A stretch of 64,000 nucleotides of DNA from Nemania diffusa (Eukaryota > Ascomycota > Sordariomycetes > Xylariales > Xylariaceae), in the NCBI GenBank assembly GCA_038501195.1, contig JBBPUQ010000009.1, positions 1,178,001-1,242,000 on the forward strand. The letters are read 5' to 3'. This document shows positions 56,741 through 64,000 of this stretch, one piece after another. The notes beneath the pieces were generated by a model that worked only from the letters and a program-made list of their open reading frames with translations, was not told the origin of the DNA and ran no database searches. Position 1 is the stretch's first letter. Each line of letters starts with the position of its first letter. The position numbers and the translations under genes were made by a program.

Positions 56741-59206
56741 GGTGAAATGATAGTTGTGTGTAGTGTGTTATAATGTGTGCGATCGGTCAATCTTCAACTA
56801 ATAGAGAGTCGGACCTCGAGTATATCAAGAAATACCTCGGTCGCAAATAACTTCGAACTCTGGTTTTTTAGGAACCAAGTCGAAGCCAGGTATTCGGTTG
56901 ATGTGATAACTTGTCATGCGATGAAATGTGATGAAAGTGATGATGAAAATGAAAAACTAAATGACGAGTACGATGGAACGAGATGATTTTTGCCTACCTA
57001 GTAAAGCCTCCTTCCGTTTGAAAGAATAGGAGAGGAGAAATTTTGGGGGGGCTCCCTCATTATATAGTGGATGACCCATGTTGGGGGAGGCAACGCTGCT
57101 GTTTGAGTGCCTGCCGTAGTAATAGAAGCAGCCCGTATCTTCAGGCAAACACGCTCTAGCGACGATAGACGTTAGCACACGCGTCTGGCAGAACGGGATA
57201 TTTCCACGAAATCACCTGACTCATTAAACTCGCAATAGGCTTAGCGCCTGTCACAGCCCTTCTGTCTCTCCCGAGTTGGCTGTGATAGGCGGGTCATAGA
57301 GGGGCCAAAAGGAATCCACCAGTGGGCTGGTTAGCGGGGGTTTAATGGATTACAGGGCGAACCTACAGGGGGTTTTCATGCGAAGCCAGGTTTAGCCAGG
57401 GATTATCTAGCTGCAGGCTTTTTCCCTAAAGCTCCTTGCATCATCAGAAAAGCAATGCTCCCTCCACTAGGTAAGTACCTATCTAAATTGATTTTTAGAA
57501 CACAAGATTAATTTGGTGGTTGTCATGCTCCTAAGGCCTCCCAGTTCATAGCTTTCCCTCGTGTACATGCTGAGCTGGTTGTCCTAATGATCAATTCCTG
57601 TAGGCAGACGTCAATTGCCTCAACCAACTTCAGTGTCCCGCGTCGGCCGTACTCCAAAATTGATATTCACCATTGAGGAGAGAATAGGTCCGAGTAGTGC
57701 CAGCTACTGTCTCATTGGGCTGCATCGGAGTCATGGCCCCATGAGATTTTAGTGTCAGGGGGAAACTTGGTTTGACAAAGTGTAATTCTCCAATGTGAGT
57801 ACGGTATACAGGTCTACCTACAGGAATACTACACTCAAGGTACAAGTACAAATGGAAGTCTTACCTCCCGGCGCGCGGCAGTACATATCTGTGGTGTTAC
57901 CCTCTGAAGGCAGACATATAATCGATGACATTAATCCATTAGTCAACAACCTCATGACGAATCAATTAGCAGCCTCTTTTTCTGCTTAGATAGCATTTCC
58001 TATAGGATAAATTTCCTTCTCAAAATGTCAGGAATGATCTAACCATAAATGCCGACAACCTCGCCATGCATATGCATCTCAAATCTGCAGCAGTTCCTAT
58101 GCTACTGTACTAGATTCACATGCTCTCTTGTGTGAGTGGGTCGTGGCCATCCGTAGAGTTATGTACCCATCTATATATCTGTCTACCTACATTGTATGTA
58201 TGCTCTAAATCGAGGTAGGTATCTGAGTGGTTTAGGACAAGTCTCATCTGCACATTGCAACGATGCGACACCGGTGCAATCCGGGAGCAAGGGTTTTAAT
58301 GGGCTTGCACAGCGGACTCAGCTTCCTGTTAAGATAAGAATCGGCCTTGGCCTCCCTATTTAACCACACCACCAGATTTACAGCTGTCGCTGTGTGGGTA
58401 ACGCTAAATCCTAATCCTGCAGTATCAGCAAGCCGAGTCTGATGTGAATAAACAGCACCTGGACCCCAACATTCATCGGATTACGCTAGACTAGATCCCC
58501 GCCAAACAGGAACATTCAATTTAAATCCCTGCAAAATGCTTGCGCCTGAAGATGTCCTAGCGTATTCTGTCTACCTGTCTAGCAGATGCTATTAAATTCC
58601 ATCTCCAGCTTAAGTACAAGTGGGCAGTCCCACGAGATTTTCTTATTCGCCTCACTTTGAGCTACCCATCATTTATCATTCTCTTGATAGGTCACAGGAC
58701 ATTAACGCAATGATTCAGAAGATCAATTGAGGTTTATTTTTATTATTATCAACTTTTTTTATTCTTATTTTTTGCATTATAATTCGCGTACTCTCCATGC
58801 ATTATCACTAGCTCTAATACTTGAATTTCGTCCCTCCTATCGACTCTTCTACAAGCCATATGCAATGTCAATGAGAGACACCCTTGCCCTAGTGTATCCG
58901 ACTGCATATGCCTTGTGCTGTCCCCTCCATCTAAAACGGTTAAACCTTCTCTCTTTGTCCCCTCTTTTCTCATACTTTCCAGAGAGACAGGTAATGCCAA
59001 TCCCAAATATTATCAAGATGGTAGAAAAGAATAGCAGTCCAGATGTGCCTGAACACCCTCCACACTATTAACCCAACCTGTGCTAGCAATCACGTGCCCA
59101 TAACTAGTAGTGGTGGTAGGACGCGACGTGATGGGAAGAAAGCAAGGCGTACACATCGCTGGGCGTGCCGATGCGCGCCAGAGCGAGGACTATGACAGCA
59201 CTGGTC
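56741..59206. other. Intergenic, 2.5 kb
   Basis: The left end is the BTB gene promoter. A strong hairpin lies at 57246-57290. A minus-strand frame near 57630-57800 (GELHFVKPSFPLTL...) looks weakly coding but lacks an ATG in frame or splice support. The right part is AT-rich without features. Confidence 0.5.
57246..57290. repeat. 13-bp inverted repeat (hairpin)
   Basis: GCCTGTCACAGCC (57246-57258) and GGCTGTGATAGGC (57278-57290) pair over 13 bp with a single G-T wobble and a 19-base loop. It lies about 500 bases upstream of the BTB gene. Its role is unknown; it could be a TE end, an operator or a structured leader. Confidence 0.6.
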
Positions 59207-59677
59207 CTACGCACCCATTTCCGAGCCATTCTCATTCCCCCCGAAGTCCTTGAAGTTGGCCGCGCATCCCGTAGCAAGAGGCCGCCGGACAGACTTTCCA
59301 TTCTTCTTCTGCTTGGCGGTCTTGTTCGTCTTGCTCGTCTCGTTCTGAGCAGACTTGTCGGCCCAGCACGCGTCTTTACCGTTCGACTTGGTGCTCGCCT
59401 TCATCTCCGCTTCATATTTGTCGAGGTCTACTGGACTCTCGTGGTATGGGGAAAGGTACCAACGACGACGCTGGGGCTGGCTGTCCGTGCTTTGACACGC
59501 CTCACTCTGCATCGCGTTCCACTGTTCGTGCCATTGGCAGTAGTCTCTGCTGCTCTACACCAGAGACACTTTGACTTCTTGGCAACGTGGGTCGGATTTT
59601 CCGTAACTGCATTCTTCCAGCCGGTGCTGCAGCTCGCACGGGCAGTTCTGAAAACGAAGGTAAATTTGTCGGCACAT
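59207..59677 (-). pseudogene. Cysteine-rich ORF interrupted by an in-frame TAG
   Basis: From the ATG at 59677 one frame runs 157 codons to 59207, but codon 41 (59557-59555) is TAG. The first 40 residues (MCRQIYLRFQNCPCELQHRL, then EECSYGKSDPRC) resemble the start of small fungal MC-x-x-I/Y...C-x-C proteins. After the TAG the same frame resumes with SSRDYCQWHEQWNAM, a Cys-His tail typical of that type. It then goes on into a Ser/Lys/Thr-rich, basic region ending at 59207. No intron of plausible size removes the TAG while keeping the frame. It is therefore a young pseudogene, a sequencing error or a read-through case. An internal ATG at 59512 could still give the last 101 residues. Confidence 0.5.
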
Positions 59678-61373
59678 TTTCCTAACGTAGGGATAGAGCT
59701 TCGTCGAAGGCAGAAGACAAAGATCGATAATTGTTGAATGCAGACTTGGTACTTCTTAGACTGTGCCCAGTCCAAGACAGGTAAATGAGGGCTAATCGAG
59801 TAGGTAGGATGACTGCAGAGTTGGACTATAACTAACAACTTGCTTGTTAGTGTGGGCAATGAATATTCATCCTAGCTTGCTTAAAAGAAGGCGTTGAGGT
59901 ATCAATAGAGTTCGAATGTAGGCCGGATGCCCTCAGGTTATGGCAGGATAGAAGATGTGAGGGTTATGGATGGGAAATATAAGTATAGGGCTAAGATTTA
60001 AATGAGATTTACCGATGTAGCTATTTGGGGGCCGTTGAGGTATTATGTTCTGTTAAATTTGTTGAGAGCCAGTTTTGGTGGGTTCTGAGATGTGTTGACT
60101 TCGTATTAGAATTAAATGGCAAAAGGGAGAAAAATCGGATGTTAAGTTTGTGCATCGATAAAAATGCAGTCAGGATTCGGAACGCCGGGGGAAGGGCACA
60201 ATTTATAGTGAAATAAGGGAAAGGTGGTACATGCACATCAGTGCATTGATGATGGTCACATACCTACCTTACGCCATTGTTGAATACAAAAACAAGCATT
60301 GGGTGCTTGAATAGGCAAACCACCGTATTAACGAATCAAAATTTTCATGACGAGATGGTCCAAGCTGCTTAGCTTATGTGAGGTTGTCTCAGAATTGAGA
60401 CAGTACCTAAAGGTGTTGGCATATGGTGTGGTTATACCAGTGTTATCCCACAGTTGAACATCCGGTGTGTATTCGGTTTGTTCACAGTTGGTAATAATGA
60501 AGGATATGGGGGGGTAAATGGGAACACGTGAATAGCTCTATTGGGTACTGCCAAATAAAAGAAGAACACAATGCTACCCATGTTGTTTATGGCGGGCATT
60601 GTTTGATCTCAAAAACACAGTGGGGATAAGCTTATATATAGGTTGATGGCTTAGAATTCACTGTCAGCCAAGGTGCATGTGTAACTGAAAGTTAGGGCCA
60701 GGCCGAACCCGGATCTAGTATTGCATAACGCACTACGCCGAAGGGAACGTTGTACGACTTGGAATGGGCCTTTGGGCATTCGTTCATTGGACACTCATTA
60801 CGATGACATGAGGGAAGCATAGTCAAAGGGAGGAGGGAAACATCCCATTTTATCAGGCCCTGGTCTCTTTCCATGACAGATCATTCCTAGCAAACAATAC
60901 AGTCGAGTTATACGACAGATCTAGGAAATTATGGCATTATGGCTAATCGACACGGTAGGAATGGATTGTTTCCCTCAGATAATTTTTTTTACTAGCTTGC
61001 AAATTTGGGATTCATGCATCAAGTCCACTTGTGCACGTTTTATAGGAGTAACATATTTCATGTTTGAATGTTAAACCTAGCCTTATACTACAGATTGCAT
61101 TAGCTCAGGTAGCTAGTCGAGCATGTCGCTTCAAGATGCATCGAAGATCAATGTCACCCAATAGTACCATGGTTGCCCATGCATCTCTGTTTGCGTTCCT
61201 GATCACATCACCCTAGATCCTTGTCGGTCTCTAACTAAAGTTCTGCAGTCACTTATAGGCACCCTTCGTTTTCTTCTATTCAGATGGAGGGCTAAGCGAT
61301 GATGCACAAACTTCTCCTTATATTGTCCCTTTTCTCATTGGAGCCGCATCCCTCAAGATAACTCACGAGCCGC
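59678..61373. other. Intergenic, AT-rich
   Basis: No supported frame. The sequence is AT-rich with scattered TAGG words. Confidence 0.55.
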
Positions 61374-62172
61374 CTAGCTCTCCCCTAGGTCTTCAAAGTA
61401 TGGAGATGTTTTGGGTGAGCTTGGAGAGGTACTATAAGAGAGCTCCTGTTCCTGGCTCAATGTCAACCATCGCTCGTCTTGAAGTTGAGATCCAGTTGCC
61501 CGTTCGCCCGATTGATAATCTTTCGGGGATTTTCCTACAAGTCGATTGCGCTTATGTCGGCCGCCATCTTCAGCGTCAGGTGAGGAGGAGTCGACACGGC
61601 GTCGCTTAACTTGAATGGCTTGGTTGGGCTTCCAGCTGTCAGGCACCTTGCCAATATGAGGCCGTTCGGGGGACGAGGTGTCAGGTCTAACGGGTCGAGT
61701 CCCGAGGTATATTACATCATCAGATCGGTCAGAGGTCCTTAGTCGGGGACTCGATTGATGACACTTCGCCAGCACAGGTTTCTCAGCAGAGTCTTTATTT
61801 TGGTTTGCCTGCAGTATAAGTAGTTAGCAATAGCTAGACAGTATTAGATATCAACGGTATCTGGGGATGATCGAGGGCTCCTTAAGACGTAGTTTCGTTG
61901 AAACTATCTTGGTATTGAAAATGAATGTATATTGAATACATATTACCAACCCAATGTTTTCGCGTGCTTATCATCCCATCCCGAAGAAGAAACTCATCCT
62001 TAGTTGTAGAATCGCTGTCCCTCCCCGATCCTTTCCATGAGCCCGGGCGTCGTTCAGAGCATACATTCAACCCCGACCATGATCGTTCTTTTCTTGGATG
62101 AACGAGCGCGGTGTTGGACGTTTGGGGAGAGGTCGTAGAGTTACCAATATTCTTTTTATTCTTGCGATTCAT
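61374..62172 (-). CDS. Uncharacterised basic protein, two exons, about 218 aa
   Basis: Exon 1 starts at the ATG at 62172. The frame-consistent model is 62172-61951 plus 61808-61374, with a 142-nt intron at 61809-61950 (donor GTTGGT, branch TTGCTAAC, acceptor CTGCAG). The branch and acceptor are strong. The donor is unusual, and a better-looking GTAATA three bases downstream breaks the frame. The product of about 218 residues is rich in Ser, Lys, Arg and Pro and has no domain I recognise. Words such as SDDVIYLGTRPVRPDTSSPE, then VKRRRVDSSS and RHKRNRLVGK, suggest a disordered nuclear protein with basic localisation signals. It ends in SSPKTSPYFEDLGES. The function is unknown and the model is moderately certain. 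Confidence 0.55.
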
Positions 62173-63266
62173 CTTTGCGGGAAAGGAAGCGTAATTATAG
62201 TAGATATATAGTTATCGAGGGCTTGAGCATTGGATAATGAGATTAGATATGTGATAGAAGCTTCCGTATATGAAAAGAGGAGCAGATCATGTAGAAAGAG
62301 TGGTAGGAGAGTGAGATAGGAGAGAGATTAAGTTAGGGTGTGCGTATCTAGAGATGGAGGGGTAAAGCTGGAAAGAATAAAGATGGGATAAAGATCAAGG
62401 GTAAGTCCTAACTAGGTGCAATATGATTAGGAGGAAAAGTGACATTGTACGTCGTTGGGTTTGTAACATTATAGGGAAGGAATCGCAGACATCTCATGAT
62501 GTAGATGAAGGCTAGCCCCTCTCATGGGGCCTGAGATACATAGCAGCATCCTTATCAAAATGAAAAATTTTACACATTGACTCAGTTGTTAGTGATAAAA
62601 GTACATAAGGGTAAAATACTGAGTTTTTCGTTCAGGTACCTTATTTCACTGAGGAGGTTGTAGGAGAGGTAGAATGGACGAGGGCTAGAGCTGCTTATTA
62701 ACAGAATACCCTAGCCTTTAAATTGAAATAAGGCCAACAAACTAGCTGAATATAGGTTTCGGTGACAACTTCAATGTCTTTTAGGTTCCTTTCCGCTGTA
62801 GTCTTCATGCCCCTAGATAGTCTATGTATGCGATTGTGTCTACAGATAGAGCCGATGGGGAACCCAAGTCATATAATCAAGACATTGTATTGCTGTCAAT
62901 TTCGGAACATTACAATATACAATTGTTACTGAGATTTAACTGGGCGCAACTTCATCTAATCTCTCAGACGTTGCCTCGACTGTCAACTTTTAACCCTCTT
63001 GTATTTTTTATACAGTCAAAAAAGCTTGGAAAGTCTTATTCAACTAGTTAAGCGGGTCTTATAATAGCACAGTTTAAATAAACTAGATGAGCAATTGACT
63101 GCCTTCAAGTCTCTTATTCACATTAATACATTGGCTTCTTAGCCTCCGCCCACAAAGTTCTAGCCCCCTATTTACCCACCAGCGCACCGATAGCCCCCAT
63201 GAAAGCCGACAAAACGGCAAAAAATAAAAGTACCATCCACCTTTCATTCAAATTTGGCAAAATACA
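62173..63266. other. Intergenic
   Basis: The left part is a purine-rich stretch (GAGA/GGAGA words near 62270-62400), probably the promoter and leader of the gene starting at 62172. The rest is AT-rich with no supported frame. Confidence 0.55.
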
Positions 63267-63360
63267 TGGACGAACGGGGAATTGAACCCCGGACCCCTCC
63301 CAGGCTATTCTGAAGATTCAGATATGCGAAGGGAGTATCATACCCCTAGACCATTCGCCC
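63267..63360 (-). tRNA. tRNA-Ala (anticodon CGC) with a 22-nt intron
   Basis: The gene reads from 63360 to 63267, 94 nt. The acceptor stem is GGGCGAA/TTCGTCC with discriminator A. The third pair is G-T, the G3:U70 identity element of tRNA-Ala. The anticodon stem is CTCCC/GGGAG and the mature loop TTCGCAT gives anticodon CGC at 63328-63326. The 22-nt intron (63324-63303) is at the canonical site. The T arm is CGGGG-TTCAATT-CCCCG. Its first 30 bases are nearly the same as those of the tRNA-Pro at 54522-54606. Confidence 0.93.
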
Positions 63361-64000
63361 GTATTGATATATGGAGAACTGATTGACCGGGGATTTGTTG
63401 TGATGCGTATTGTATCTAGACGCGAGGGCTAGAAGTAGGTAACCGAAGAATAATGATTGGCGAAGATAAGTCAATATTAATGTGGTTTTGTTGCGTTGAG
63501 GAAAGCATATATGTAGTTGAGGGGCCAAATCGACTGCTCCTTTCTGGAAGGCATAGGTAGCCGCCCACGTTCAACGAAACTGTTGCGCAATCTTATCTCG
63601 AATAGACATACTCTATGCCATAGTTGATTGCCGACAATCGACTGGCTAAAATATCCCTAACCTAGGCTAGATAGGTAGTGGCGGTTGTGAAGTTCTGCTA
63701 CGAATTGGTTCAGCGTGTAGGATTGCATCTTAGTCCACAACCCCCTGGCTATATAGACAGACCTATGAGAAATGTCGATTGTCTACTATTGGAATATACC
63801 TCCAGTGTGTTCTTTCTTTGGTCGCTCCCTCTAACAACTTCTAGTTGAGTTGAGCCCGCGCCATATTAAATACGGCATAGGTTTGGAGCTTGTCTAATCG
63901 CTAAAACTTAGCTTGTTGATTAGGTAGGTCCTTGTCGAAATCGTGAAGGGTGTTTTGCTGGTGCGAATCAATATGCTGCCAAGATCCTTAAGGAGCATGG
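63361..64000. other. Intergenic to window end
   Basis: No supported frame or RNA gene. The window ends inside non-coding DNA. Confidence 0.5.

Noticed and set aside
57630..57851. Minus-strand 73-residue frame
   Set aside because: Some segments look protein-like, but there is no supporting leader, splice site or domain; perhaps a decayed gene.

Overview
The window is nuclear DNA from a filamentous ascomycete (Pezizomycotina). A Sordariomycete is most likely, and an order such as Xylariales is only a guess. The signs are short introns with GTAAGT/GTACGT-type donors and CTAAC/CTGAC branch points close to CAG/TAG acceptors, fungal-only protein families (DUF7514, DUF1772, Zn2Cys6 and C2H2 regulators), intron-bearing tRNAs, wide AT-rich intergenic tracts and many scattered TAGG/CCTA tetranucleotides. 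Genes are sparse. About 20 are supportable, and most of the spliced ones were rebuilt here by hand from splice signals and reading-frame phase.

Layout: 0.8-3 kb holds an uncharacterised 724-residue protein, followed by nearly 6 kb without a credible gene. A small basic ORF lies at 8.7-9.0 kb. At 11.3-14.9 kb is a compact housekeeping block: the checkpoint clamp subunit Rad1 (-), the tiny oligosaccharyltransferase subunit Ost5 (-) and, divergent from it, the SAGA acetyltransferase Gcn5 (+). An acidic unknown protein (16.2-17.2 kb), a candidate RIP-mutated MITE (18.6-19.0 kb) and an SDR oxidoreductase (19.1-20.1 kb) follow. A WRN-type 3'-5' exonuclease with an HRDC domain and a possible second one occupies 22.9-25.2 kb. 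A small secreted eight-cysteine protein (26.8-27.4 kb) and a putative short secreted peptide (29.9-30.1 kb) flank an AT-rich tract. A C2H2 regulator (31.1-32.8 kb) and a GC-rich cysteine-rich mini-gene (35.4-35.7 kb) come next, then about 4.4 kb of AT-rich, apparently decayed DNA.

From 40 kb the density rises: a DUF7514 protein, a DUF1772 membrane protein, a GNAT acetyltransferase, a Zn2Cys6 regulator, ribosomal protein eL20 (-) divergent from the PCI-domain protein Csn12 (+), an intron-bearing tRNA-Pro(TGG), a BTB/POZ protein, a cysteine-rich ORF broken by an in-frame TAG, an unknown two-exon gene and an intron-bearing tRNA-Ala(CGC).

The genes do not form one pathway. Rad1, Ost5, Gcn5, eL20 and Csn12 are core cellular functions arranged in divergent pairs. 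The rest are accessory regulators, secreted proteins and orphan families in gene-poor, TE-scarred DNA. No CRISPR array, prokaryotic operon, polyketide synthase, NRPS or intact transposase was seen. The most interesting items are a possible 4-nt coding microexon in eL20, the eight-cysteine secreted protein, the TAG-interrupted cysteine-rich gene, and the MITE-like element with matching terminal motifs elsewhere in the window.
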